Shown: positions 52,401 through 59,497 of the stretch, in pieces
How positions within the stretch are numbered: position 1 is the stretch's first letter
How the letters are laid out: each line of letters begins with the position of its first letter
NCBI GenBank assembly: GCA_029932675.1
Contig: JAOZPP010000002.1
Location: forward strand, 1-64,000
Source of the DNA: a bacterium
Lineage (GTDB): Bacteria; SM23-81; DAOVCL01
Direction: 5' to 3'
DNA: 64,000 bases
Translations under genes and position numbers: made by a program
The notes under the pieces: model-generated
Told to the model about the DNA's origin: nothing
What the model saw: the letters and a program-made list of their open reading frames with translations, nothing else
Database searches by the model: none

Positions 52401-54687
52401 CCTCCTTCGCGGTTAGATCCAGAATATCGGAGATGCTCTTCCCCTTGTATTTAACCTCTAAGACCTCCTCCTTAAACCTCTTCCCTCCACAGGCTGGGCA
52501 CCTGAGATAGACATCGGAGAGAAACTGCATCTCTACCTTCTCCCAGCCGTTTCCTCGACATCTCTCACACCTTCCCCCCTCTAAGTTAAAGGAGAAGGTC
52601 GCTCTGCTGTATCCCCTGCTCTGGGCCATATCCGTTTGGGCGAAGATCTCCCTGATGAGATCAAAGGCCTTGAGGTAAGTGGCTGGGTTTGACCTGGGCG
52701 TCTTCCCTATGGGGGCTTGATCCACCATGAGTACCTCCCCCACCAGTTCCCTTCCCTCTATCCCCGCACATCTTCCTGGAGGGAGGGAGCTATTCGGCCG
52801 TAGGTTACGATAGAGGACTTCCTCTAAGAGGGTGGACTTCCCGGAACCGGATACCCCAGCTATACAGACGAACAACCCCAGGGGTATATCGATATCAATC
52901 GACTTAAGGTTGTTCTGGCTGGCCCCTTTTATTCTGAGCGACCTTCCTGGTTCGACCTTCCTCCTCCTCGAGGGAAGGGGAAGCCGGTCCTTCCCCGCCA
53001 GATACCTTCCGGTGAGGGAGGACCTGGTCCGAATGAGCTCATCAGGAGGTCCGGAGAAGACCACCCTTCCCCCTTGAGCCCCGGGCCCTGGTCCGAGATC
53101 AACCACCCAATCCGCTGAGGAGACAAGCTGGGGGTCATGCTCCACCACGAGGATGGTATTTCCCCTATCCCTCAGGTCCTGGAGGATCTCGCTAAGCCGG
53201 CCTATGTCCCGGGGATGAAGGCCAATGGATGGTTCATCAAGGATGTAGAGGGTGTTCACCAGGGAAGTTCCTAAGGCAGCAGTGAGACTTACCCTTTCCA
53301 CCTCACCACCGGAGAGGGTCCTTGACTGCCGATCGAGGGTGAGGTAGCCAACTCCCGCCCTTATCAAGTAGTCAAGTTTGGTCAGTATCTCCCTTAAGAT
53401 GAGGGAGCTGGCCTCATCTAACTCCCCCTTTAACCCAGAGAGGAAGTGAAGGCATTGCTCTATGGAGAGGGAATATACCTGGGCGATTGTCCTCCCCCCC
53501 AGGCGATAGAGCAGGGCTTCTTCTTTAAACCTTGTCCCCCCACAAGCGGGACAAGGGGTATACCTTCGATATTTGGAAAGGAAGACCCTGATGTGCAGCT
53601 TGTATGCCTTTCCCTCGAGCCATTTGAAGAACCCCATCACCCCATAGAAGTCATCGGTTCCCTCCCAGATCCTCCTTTTCTCCTCAGCAGGGAGTTCCTT
53701 CCAAGGGAGATCGGTGGGGATCTTGTGCCTCCGGCAGAACCCCAAAAGGTCTTGGTATTCCTCCCAGTAGGAATCGGTGGTCCAAGGCTTGATTGCCCCA
53801 TCTTCTATTGATAGCTGAGGATTGGGGATGACCAACCCAGGGTCAATCTCTATTATGCGGCCGAAACCATGGCAGCGGGGGCAGGCCCCCAAGGGGGAGT
53901 TGAAGGAGAAGAGATTGGGAACCGGGTCTGGGTAGCTAATTCCACAGTGCGGACAGTTGAGCGCGGTGGAGAATTTGAGAACTTCTCCAGAGGGGAGCCA
54001 GAAGTGGACCCTGCCCCCCCCTAATTTTAGGGCCCCTTCGATCGAGTCGACGATCCTTCTCCTTTCCTCCCAGCGAACCCGATCGTAGATGACCTCTAAC
54101 TCACCCTCCAGCTCTGCCTCCTCTATTCTCCTGGCCCTTCCCCCCTGGTAGACCCGAAGAAGGCCTTGCCCTTGCAGGGAGTTTAGCACCATCTTCCGCT
54201 CCAATTTAGGAGGGATGGAGAGGGGAAAGCAGATAAGCACATCCAAGCCCTCTACCTGAGGGGAGGCCCGCTCAAAGATTGTGCTGGGATCATCCTTGAG
54301 CACCCCCCTGCCACAACCCCGACAGTAAAGGGTTGCCGAGCGGGCAAAGAGGAGCTTGAGGTAGTCATCAATCTCAGTCATCGTCCCCACGGTGGAGCGG
54401 GAGGTCTTGATGGGATTTGTTCCCTGAATAGCTATGGCCGGAGGGATTCCACTGATCCTTTCCACCTGAGGCCTATCCATCCTAGCTAAAAACTGGCGGG
54501 CATAAGGGGAGAAGGTTTCCACATACCTGCGCTGCCCTTCAGCATAGAGGGTCTGGAAGGCCAAGCTGGACTTCCCGGAGCCGGAGACCCCAGTTACTGC
54601 GATGAACTTATTTAGGGGGAGGCTGAGATCTATCCCTTGGAGGTTGTTTTGGTAGGCACCCTTAACTATAATTCGATCATTACTCAT
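49405..54687 (-). CDS. uvrA: Double-length UvrA (tandem UvrA fusion, four ABC ATPase modules)
   Basis: UvrA finds DNA lesions for nucleotide excision repair and normally works as a dimer of 940-residue chains, each with two ABC ATPases. This 1760-residue protein contains two UvrA-like halves (about 1-925 and 926-1760). Walker A motifs (GVSGSGKS or GVSGAGKS) begin at residues 33, 611, 955 and 1443. Signatures are LSGGEVERV, LSAGELQRL, LSAGESQRI and LSGGEAQRI. Each half has zinc-finger cysteines (CPHC/CPRC, CERCRG/CPACGG; CPQCG/CPRCGG, CERCRG/CEECGG). The fourth Walker B reads ILEEPTTG, with Glu1659 replacing the usual Asp. It is one uninterrupted frame, so a covalent UvrA dimer is likely. A separate normal uvrA may exist elsewhere. 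Confidence 0.93.
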   Translation of the reverse strand: MSNDRIIVKGAYQNNLQGIDLSLPLNKFIAVTGVSGSGKSSLAFQTLYAEGQRRYVETFSPYARQFLARMDRPQVERISGIPPAIAIQGTNPIKTSRSTVGTMTEIDDYLKLLFARSATLYCRGCGRGVLKDDPSTIFERASPQVEGLDVLICFPLSIPPKLERKMVLNSLQGQGLLRVYQGGRARRIEEAELEGELEVIYDRVRWEERRRIVDSIEGALKLGGGRVHFWLPSGEVLKFSTALNCPHCGISYPDPVPNLFSFNSPLGACPRCHGFGRIIEIDPGLVIPNPQLSIEDGAIKPWTTDSYWEEYQDLLGFCRRHKIPTDLPWKELPAEEKRRIWEGTDDFYGVMGFFKWLEGKAYKLHIRVFLSKYRRYTPCPACGGTRFKEEALLYRLGGRTIAQVYSLSIEQCLHFLSGLKGELDEASSLILREILTKLDYLIRAGVGYLTLDRQSRTLSGGEVERVSLTAALGTSLVNTLYILDEPSIGLHPRDIGRLSEILQDLRDRGNTILVVEHDPQLVSSADWVVDLGPGPGAQGGRVVFSGPPDELIRTRSSLTGRYLAGKDRLPLPSRRRKVEPGRSLRIKGASQNNLKSIDIDIPLGLFVCIAGVSGSGKSTLLEEVLYRNLRPNSSLPPGRCAGIEGRELVGEVLMVDQAPIGKTPRSNPATYLKAFDLIREIFAQTDMAQSRGYSRATFSFNLEGGRCERCRGNGWEKVEMQFLSDVYLRCPACGGKRFKEEVLEVKYKGKSISDILDLTAKEAIDLFGPQSKVAQALTPLVDVGLSYLRLGQPVNTLSAGELQRLKLAGQLGNRKKGTLLLLDEPTTGLHPHDIRTLVSVLQSIVERGNSLVVIEHNLELLKSADWIIDLGPEGGEKGGWVVAQGPPELIAQTPGSHTGRFLRPYLSSEGFLPPEKEVRPSPPSPEEILIKGAKEHNLQSIDLRLPRGKLVAITGVSGSGKSSLAFDILFAEGQRRYLDTLSSWVRQYLQQLSRPEVSSLTGLPPTVAIGQRSSSGGRRSTVATITEIYHFLRLLFSKLGVQHCPQCGVKVAPQSLEEIGAKIRGEFAGKEVIILSPLVSSRKGLYTEVARWARRKGFPQLRVDGRFYDVTEFPRLERYREHTLELVVGKAKGDDPQLRELLQAGARWGNGTVIGYNQEKERVYSTQRVCPQCGRSFPELDPRHFSFNSPLGACPRCGGLGVLGEEERPCPQCKGKRLKEEFLAVKLWGLPIDGWTQMSVAEAKRFISDLEFSSAEEPIAHPLRQEILSRLEFLEKVGLSYLGLDRRAETLSAGESQRIRLAAQLGSNLRGVCYILDEPTIGLHPRDNLKLLDCLQELREKGNSVVVVEHDDFTIRKADWIVDLGPGPGAKGGRVVAVGEPERIMNHPTSVTGLYLRQPLSHPLRGERRPPSPEFIEIIGAKENNLKGVDVRIPLHRLVVVTGVSGAGKSTLVREVLYKGLRAKLYRQKVRPGSHREIRGWERVERVLEVDQTPIGRTPRSTPATYVGLLSAIRRVFSYTPEAKLRGYGPGRFSFNLEGGRCERCRGQGRIKVEMNFLPDVWVGCEECGGKRYNQETLEVTYKGKDISQVLEMTVEQALEHFSPIPELSRRLQLLQSIGLGYLTLGQPSPTLSGGEAQRIKLAAELSKSSQGRTLYILEEPTTGLHPADVKNLIEVLQQLVDRGDTVVVIEHNLDLIAEADWVIDLGPEGGDEGGRVVAEGPPEEITNVTNCSYTARFLRDFLTRGKPLNGQRKKGNGQR

Positions 54688-54729
54688 AGCTCAAAAAATA
54701 TATACTCTCCCTTGACCTCTACTGTGATA

Positions 54730-54758
54730 ATTATAACCAAACTAAGGTTGGATTTCAA
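54730..54758 (-). promoter_or_regulatory. Sigma70 promoter of the double uvrA
   Basis: On the minus strand TTGAAA and a perfect TATAAT are separated by 17 bases. The start point would be about 35 bases before the uvrA ATG. No LexA-type box was recognised. Confidence 0.65.
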
Positions 54759-54785
54759 TCCCCTTTTGGAGCCAATTCAGGGGAG

Positions 54786-54816
54786 AAAAAAATTGCCGAA
54801 GGGGAAAACCTTCGGC
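54786..54816 (-). terminator. Rho-independent terminator behind the transposase
   Basis: On the minus strand GCCGAAGG and CCTTCGGC (8 bp, 6-base loop) are followed by AATTTTTTT. It ends the transposase transcript before the uvrA promoter. Confidence 0.8.
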
Positions 54817-54832
54817 AGAGCATCTGGTCATC

Positions 54833-55612
54833 GGGGACACCTTCTACAAGTTCTTTTATTATAGCATATTAGAAACTATTTAATCTCTTTGAATCTCCTC
54901 CCTTTCCCTCGACGCACTAAGCGACCCGACCTCCGTAAAAGCTCCTTCTGTAACCGGGGCCCACCAACAACCTCCTTGCTGCTCCTAAACAATTTCTCCT
55001 CCTGCGGCAACTGTTCCATAAGCCACCTCTTATACACCTCTCCATCGCTGCCCTCCCACAGGGGATCAAGGGTGGTCAACAGATCTGGCTTACCCTCTAC
55101 ATAGAATTTGGCACTGGACCATATCCAGTCCCAGGCACGCTCACATAACCCAGCCCTTACAGGATTCTGCTCAACATATCTACCGCAGGCCATCAGATAT
55201 GGACCTTTCTCAATGGCCTGACTCTTGAAGCGACTCTGGAAAAGCTTACCAGCGGTCTGATACCGGCGGTGATACCTCACGGCATATACATGCTGCCAGC
55301 CTCCTACTACCTTCGACAATTCTGTCGGATCAGGTAACTCCATAACTATGTGATAGTGATTATTCATCAGACACCAATGGTAGACAGAGGCTCCTGCACG
55401 ACTAACGTAGCGGTATACTGACTCAACGAAGGCTGAGAAATCCTCTTCGTCATGAAAGATAGCCTGTTTAAGTATTCCCCGGTTGATGATGTGGAATACA
55501 AGTGATCTTTCTATCTGATAGCGTCTTGGTTTTCTCGCCATAGGATGCGACATTTAGTCTAAGAAAAAATTCTTTTATCGTTAATGCATAAAAGATTACA
55601 AAAGGTGTCCCC
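54833..55612 (-). mobile_element. RAYT-type element with terminal inverted repeats
   Basis: GGGGACACCTT (54833-54843) and its exact reverse complement AAGGTGTCCCC (55602-55612) flank a single Y1 transposase gene, giving a 780-base unit. Such GGGGACACC-type ends are commonly seen around IS200-like/REP-associated transposase genes. No target duplication is expected for this family. Confidence 0.65.
54876..55553 (-). CDS. REP-associated tyrosine transposase (RAYT, IS200-like Y1)
   Basis: This is a single-strand DNA transposase of the HUH superfamily, 225 residues. The HUH motif is HYH in NNHYHIVMELP, and the catalytic tyrosine is in GRYVEQNPVRAGL. The longer C-terminal part, ending in a basic tail (RRGKGRRFKEIK), and the N-terminal MARKPRRYQ are typical of REP-associated transposases rather than classic IS200. 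These proteins nick at small hairpins and probably spread REP palindromes. The gene looks intact. The coordinates use the first ATG; a second in-frame ATG twelve bases on (MARKPRR) is the usual family start. It ends shortly before its own terminator. Confidence 0.9.
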   Translation of the reverse strand: MSHPMARKPRRYQIERSLVFHIINRGILKQAIFHDEEDFSAFVESVYRYVSRAGASVYHWCLMNNHYHIVMELPDPTELSKVVGGWQHVYAVRYHRRYQTAGKLFQSRFKSQAIEKGPYLMACGRYVEQNPVRAGLCERAWDWIWSSAKFYVEGKPDLLTTLDPLWEGSDGEVYKRWLMEQLPQEEKLFRSSKEVVGGPRLQKELLRRSGRLVRRGKGRRFKEIK

Positions 55613-55618
55613 CTTCAC

Positions 55619-55688
55619 CCCTCCCCGATTTGTCAATTTAAAGAAATCGGCAACTGAAGGGCCAACCGAAAGTTGTTGCCGGGGAGGG
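55619..55688. repeat. Perfect three-way-junction palindrome beside the transposase
   Basis: The outer stem CCCTCCCC (55619-55626)/GGGGAGGG (55681-55688) encloses two adjoining hairpins, GATTT/AAATC (55627-55631/55644-55648) and GGCAAC/GTTGCC (55649-55654/55675-55680). The three helices abut with no unpaired base at the junction. It lies between the RAYT end and the GTPase stop. Confidence 0.55.
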
Positions 55689-55690
55689 AG

Positions 55691-56632
55691 CTATGAGTGG
55701 TGGATCTCCAAGATATCCCCATCCTTGACCATATAGTCGGTGGGGACCATAATACCGCCTGGTTTTCCCTCCCCCCAGATACGAGCATATTTAAACCGGG
55801 CAGCAACTTCCTTATGGATTGCCGTGGCTACCTCGAGCACTGTTGTCCCCTGGGGGAAAACAAAGGGTTGCTCCATATCTGGTTTCTTCCCTGGAACCTT
55901 GCTATAGACCCTAACCAATTTTAGACTATTGAAGATCTTTTCCGGGAGGGAATCCACCCCCTCTCCCTTCAAAGCAGAGACGAAGATGGTTGGCAAACTC
56001 TCACCAAACGCTCCCTCCAAGAGCTTGCTCTGTTCCCCCTCCCCATCCAGATCAACTTTATTCCCCACGAGGACTAATGGCTTGGATATGCTCCTTCCCT
56101 CTAACTCCCCCTGGAGATATCTCACTTGTTCAACTGCAGGTCTTCCCAAATCGGCTACCAGCAGGATGAGGTCTGAGCCCCTGATGAGGTCAAAAACCCA
56201 AGGTTCCCGATATTCGGGAGAGATTGGAGGTAGGTCGACGAGCTGTATCTGAATGTCTTGATAAGGCATCATCCCAGGTTGGGGAAGTTGGGTGGTGTAG
56301 GGATAAGAGGCAACCTGAGGGGAAGCGTTAGTTAAGGAAGCTAAGATCGATGATTTGCCACTATTAGGCTCACCTACCAAGACTACCCTTGCCGCTCCCT
56401 CTGGCTCCACCCGATAGGGGGCCATCCTTCTACCAGATCCTCTTCTCGATTGGAGCTGATCCCCTAATTTGGAGATCTTCCTCTTCAGATCTGCCTGAAG
56501 TTTCTCAGTTCCCTTGTGCTTGGGTATAATGGCCAGAAGTTCCTTGAGAAGAAGAAGTTTCTCCTCAGGGTCCTTGGCTTCCCTATACCTCTTTTCTACC
56601 TCAATGTATTGTGGGGGAAGGTTTGCAGGCAT
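55691..56632 (-). CDS. Obg/DRG-like GTPase with TGS domain
   Basis: The 313-residue protein has a helical N-terminal region (about 1-70) with a coiled-coil look. The G domain shows G1 GEPNSGKS at 87-94, a switch region with SYPYTTQLPQPGMMPY, G3 DLPP at 133-136, G4 NKVD at 191-194 and G5-like SALKGEG. A C-terminal TGS domain ends in YMVKDGDILEIHHS. This is the layout of DRG-type translation GTPases found mainly in archaea and some bacteria. The Gly of the usual DxPG is Pro here. It starts one base after the upstream stop with a GTGGAG ribosome site, so it is coexpressed with the radical SAM gene. A ribosome-linked function is inferred from the family. Confidence 0.85.
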   Translation of the reverse strand: MPANLPPQYIEVEKRYREAKDPEEKLLLLKELLAIIPKHKGTEKLQADLKRKISKLGDQLQSRRGSGRRMAPYRVEPEGAARVVLVGEPNSGKSSILASLTNASPQVASYPYTTQLPQPGMMPYQDIQIQLVDLPPISPEYREPWVFDLIRGSDLILLVADLGRPAVEQVRYLQGELEGRSISKPLVLVGNKVDLDGEGEQSKLLEGAFGESLPTIFVSALKGEGVDSLPEKIFNSLKLVRVYSKVPGKKPDMEQPFVFPQGTTVLEVATAIHKEVAARFKYARIWGEGKPGGIMVPTDYMVKDGDILEIHHS

Positions 56633-56633
56633 C

Positions 56634-57725
56634 CTATAACTCCACACACCTTCGGGCTAAGAGATCTCTCAACTGATAATTATCTTGAGGAAACCAGCCC
56701 AAGGAATCCCTCCACACCCGGGGGCTCTCCATGCAGAGGTAGCAGAACACCTCTGGGGCTCTCTCCCTGATCCACTGATAGACCTTTCTAAAGAGCTGGG
56801 TCCTTATTGGTCTAAAATACCTCAGCTTCCCATCCATTCCTGGAAATAACTCCCCGGCAACCAGGCGGGATTGAGGAAACCTTTCCCTCAATATCCCTCC
56901 CAGCCGCGGAGGGAATCTTAAGGCCCCCAGGCTGACCCAGGCAACCCTCTTGGGGTCAATTGCCTGAAAGAGGGAGTCTACAACCCTTTGGTAATCGTTT
57001 TCCCAACCTGGATAGGCAATGAGGGGGTCGAAATGGAATCCCAGTCGGTAACCAGCTTCCTGACAGAGCCTGGCCGCCCTTAGCCTCTCTTCTAAAGAGG
57101 GGGCTCCCAATTCCTCTGAGCAGATGATTGGATCCGGACTTAGGGACCAGGCTACGATGGTCCTCCCCCTGTGCTCAAGATCTAAGAGGTTTTTTACCTC
57201 TGTGGATTTTGTTTTTAGCTCCAAACAGGCATTAGGGAGGTGAGAAAAATAGGGAACTAAATCTCTGCTTAGCTCAGTTATTGGGTCTAAACTCAGGCTG
57301 TCGGTAAGTTCGCCGGTCCCTATACGATAAATCCTGTCCCCCTTTAGGGTTCTATCCAGTTCGGAGAAGAGATCATCAATGTTTACATATTGAACCAACA
57401 ATGGGTTGTTTAGATAAGCTTGGAGGATGCAATAACTACAATCCAAATTGCAATTAGTGGCCAGATCGAGGATCTCGTAGAGACAACAGAGGTAGTTCTT
57501 CGTCCCAGGGCATGGTTTGAGGAACCTTCCTCTCTGCACCTCGAGGAGCATCACCCTCTTCCCCTCTCCAATGGGATCCTTGCGTTGAGAGAAATCTTGG
57601 ATCACCTCTTGAGATCCGGAGATTATCTCCCGGGGGACATCGTGCAACTTCTCCAGGATGCGAGAGGTAAGGGGATAGCTGAGGGCCTCTTCCTCTATAT
57701 ATACTTTAGTGGGTGAGAACTGCAA
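56634..57725 (-). CDS. Spore-photoproduct-lyase-like radical SAM protein
   Basis: The 363-residue protein carries the radical SAM cluster motif CNLDCSYC (Cys92, Cys96, Cys99), with the three-residue then two-residue spacing. It matches the SPL family along its length: N-terminal KVYIEEEALSYPLTSRILEKL, FLKPCPGT before the cluster, GTGELTDSL after it, and ELKTKSTEVKNLL. Spore photoproduct lyase repairs thymine dimers in spores, but related proteins occur in non-sporeformers with unknown substrates. No sporulation gene is in the window. The frame starts with TTG and a poor ribosome site, so the exact start is uncertain. It is followed after one base by a TGS GTPase. Confidence 0.85.
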   Translation of the reverse strand: MQFSPTKVYIEEEALSYPLTSRILEKLHDVPREIISGSQEVIQDFSQRKDPIGEGKRVMLLEVQRGRFLKPCPGTKNYLCCLYEILDLATNCNLDCSYCILQAYLNNPLLVQYVNIDDLFSELDRTLKGDRIYRIGTGELTDSLSLDPITELSRDLVPYFSHLPNACLELKTKSTEVKNLLDLEHRGRTIVAWSLSPDPIICSEELGAPSLEERLRAARLCQEAGYRLGFHFDPLIAYPGWENDYQRVVDSLFQAIDPKRVAWVSLGALRFPPRLGGILRERFPQSRLVAGELFPGMDGKLRYFRPIRTQLFRKVYQWIRERAPEVFCYLCMESPRVWRDSLGWFPQDNYQLRDLLARRCVEL

Positions 57726-58090
57726 AGATCTAAGTGAAACTCAAATGCTTAAATAACTTGACAATATCGCGCGGTGATTCCTGCCACAGCATAGATCAAT
57801 AATTGATGCTCCCTTTTTAAGTTTTAGCGTGGCTAATATACTCAATTTTACCGCCAAATTCAACAGGAAATTTCTCCGTACCAAAAGGGGGATAATAATT
57901 TTGCCACAGAGGGTGCACTGGAAAAAGGGCTTGACAACTCCGCACCTCCCACTTATTATTGAAAAAAGGTAAGGTAGGGGATCGCGCGCGGATTACTGAG
58001 GTCCTAAATCTTCGAGAGAGGGACGGAGACTTTGCTTTTACTACTTGGTGTCCTCTAATGTTCTCAGAGAAGTCAAATTAGGGGGGTTGT
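57726..58090. other. Intergenic region before the polysaccharide operon
   Basis: This 365-base region separates the minus-strand radical SAM gene from the polysaccharide genes. It contains the strong promoter at 57931-57959 and an untranslated leader of about 125 bases. No ops/JUMPstart element, ORF or stable long hairpin was recognised. Confidence 0.5.
57931..57959 (+). promoter_or_regulatory. Sigma70 promoter of the surface-polysaccharide operon
   Basis: A perfect TTGACA (57931-57936) and TATTAT (57954-57959) have a 17-base spacer, leaving a leader of about 125 bases to the first ATG. Confidence 0.7.
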
Positions 58091-58546
58091 ATGATCGATG
58101 GGGTAGAGTTAAAATCCCTCAAATTCATACCGGATGAGAGGGGTTTTGTGATGGAGATCTTAAGATCTGATGACCCCATCTTTGAGGAATTCGGCCAGGT
58201 TTATCTCACTGTTGCTTATCCAGGAGTTGTAAAAGGTTGGCACTACCACCGCAGGCAGACCGATCTCTTCTCAGTGATTAAGGGGGAGATCAAGCTTGTT
58301 CTCTATGACCAAAGAGGGGACTCCCCCACCAGGGGGGAGATAGACGAGTTTTTCATAGGAGAGAAGAACCCCCTTTTGGTGCGCATTCCGCCTGTAGTCG
58401 TTCATGGTTTTAAGGCTGTAGGGATTGAACCTGGCTATGTGATCAACTGTCCTACCCTCCCTTATAACCGAGAGAACCCCGATGAGTATCGGATAGATCC
58501 CTGGGAGAATAATATTCCCTATGATTGGGCCCGCAGGGAGGGTTAG
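58091..58546 (+). CDS. RmlC-like dTDP-sugar epimerase
   Basis: The 151-residue protein belongs to the cupin-fold RmlC family (dTDP-4-dehydrorhamnose 3,5-epimerase and relatives). It has the conserved DERGFVMEIL, YPGVVKGWHYHRRQTDLF with the catalytic-type His, and IPPVVVHGF. It is shorter than RmlC (about 180 residues) and lacks the C-terminal part, as in the short epimerase-like or sugar-isomerase relatives. It is the first gene of the polysaccharide operon and overlaps functionally with the next gene, which makes the 4-keto-6-deoxy sugar it would act on. The start ATG has a GGGGGG ribosome site. The exact reaction is not determined. Confidence 0.82.
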   Translation: MIDGVELKSLKFIPDERGFVMEILRSDDPIFEEFGQVYLTVAYPGVVKGWHYHRRQTDLFSVIKGEIKLVLYDQRGDSPTRGEIDEFFIGEKNPLLVRIPPVVVHGFKAVGIEPGYVINCPTLPYNRENPDEYRIDPWENNIPYDWARREG

Positions 58547-59497
58547 GTGGATCTCTTGGTTACTGGAGGAGCTGGCTTTATTGGCAGCAACTTTGTGGAC
58601 TATATTCTCAAACACCATCGAGACTATAAAGTTATAGTTATAGACAAGTTAACCTATGCCGGGGGATTGGACAATTTGGCTAAAGTAGAGGATAACCCCC
58701 GCTTTCGCTTTATTCAGGGGGATATCTGCGATGAAAAGCTTGATGGTGAACTCCTCTCCGATTGTGATCTGGTAGTTAACTTCGCTGCTCAGACCCATGT
58801 TGATCGCTCAATCCATTCCCCCGCGGATTTTGTCCATACCAATATTGTGGGAACCCATAAGCTTCTGGAGGCAGCCCGAAGAGGGGGAAAGAGGTTCCTT
58901 CAGGTATCCACTGATGAGGTCTATGGAAGTAAGGAGGAAGGTTCCTTCACCGAGGATGATCCCTTAAATCCATCAAGCCCCTATGCGGCGAGCAAGGCAG
59001 CGGCGGATCTTCTTGTCCTTGCCTATCACAGAACCTATGGGCTTCCAATGAGCATAATAAGATGTTCGAACAATTATGGTCCCCGACAATATCCGGAGAA
59101 GCTCATCCCCTTAATGATAGCAAGAGCTTTAAGGGGGGAAAAACTTCCCCTCTACGGGGACGGAACGAACCGCAGGGAGTGGACCTATGTTGAGGATTGT
59201 TGCCGAGGTATAGACCTGATCCTTCATGAGGGAAAAGATGGCCAGATCTACAACTTATCCAGTGGGGTTGAGCTGACAAACCTCCAGATCGTTAGGGAGA
59301 CCCTAAATCTTTTAGGGAAGGGGGAAGAGTTGATAGAATATGTAGAGGACCGCCCCGGGCATGACCGCAGATATTCCCTCTGCTGTAAAAAATTGACTGC
59401 CCTCGGTTGGGAGCCTCGCTGGAATCTCCAGGAGGGATTGGAACAGACCGTAAGGTGGTATGTAGAAAACAAGGAATGGTGGGAGAGAAGGTTATGA
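58547..59497 (+). CDS. rmlB: dTDP-glucose 4,6-dehydratase
   Basis: This extended short-chain dehydrogenase converts dTDP-glucose to dTDP-4-keto-6-deoxyglucose, the precursor of rhamnose and other deoxysugars. The NAD-binding TGGAGFIGSN is at 6-15. The active site is YAASK with Tyr146 and Lys150, and STDEVYGS lies upstream of it. The typical NNYGPRQYPEKLIPL and GDGTNRREWTYVED are present. The 316 residues are slightly short for RmlB. It starts with GTG right after the stop of the RmlC-like gene and overlaps the wza-like start (ATGA). Identification as RmlB is strong; a UDP-sugar relative is the alternative. Confidence 0.9.
   Translation: MDLLVTGGAGFIGSNFVDYILKHHRDYKVIVIDKLTYAGGLDNLAKVEDNPRFRFIQGDICDEKLDGELLSDCDLVVNFAAQTHVDRSIHSPADFVHTNIVGTHKLLEAARRGGKRFLQVSTDEVYGSKEEGSFTEDDPLNPSSPYAASKAAADLLVLAYHRTYGLPMSIIRCSNNYGPRQYPEKLIPLMIARALRGEKLPLYGDGTNRREWTYVEDCCRGIDLILHEGKDGQIYNLSSGVELTNLQIVRETLNLLGKGEELIEYVEDRPGHDRRYSLCCKKLTALGWEPRWNLQEGLEQTVRWYVENKEWWERRL

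Noticed and set aside
49405..54687. Double UvrA as two separate genes joined by an error
   Set aside because: A single uninterrupted frame with a linker of normal composition; similar long UvrA proteins are known in other bacteria. An assembly error cannot be fully excluded from sequence alone.
59407..59493. Upstream extension of the Wza-type gene
   Set aside because: It lies wholly inside rmlB; the signal peptide and an ATGA overlap mark the start at 59494.
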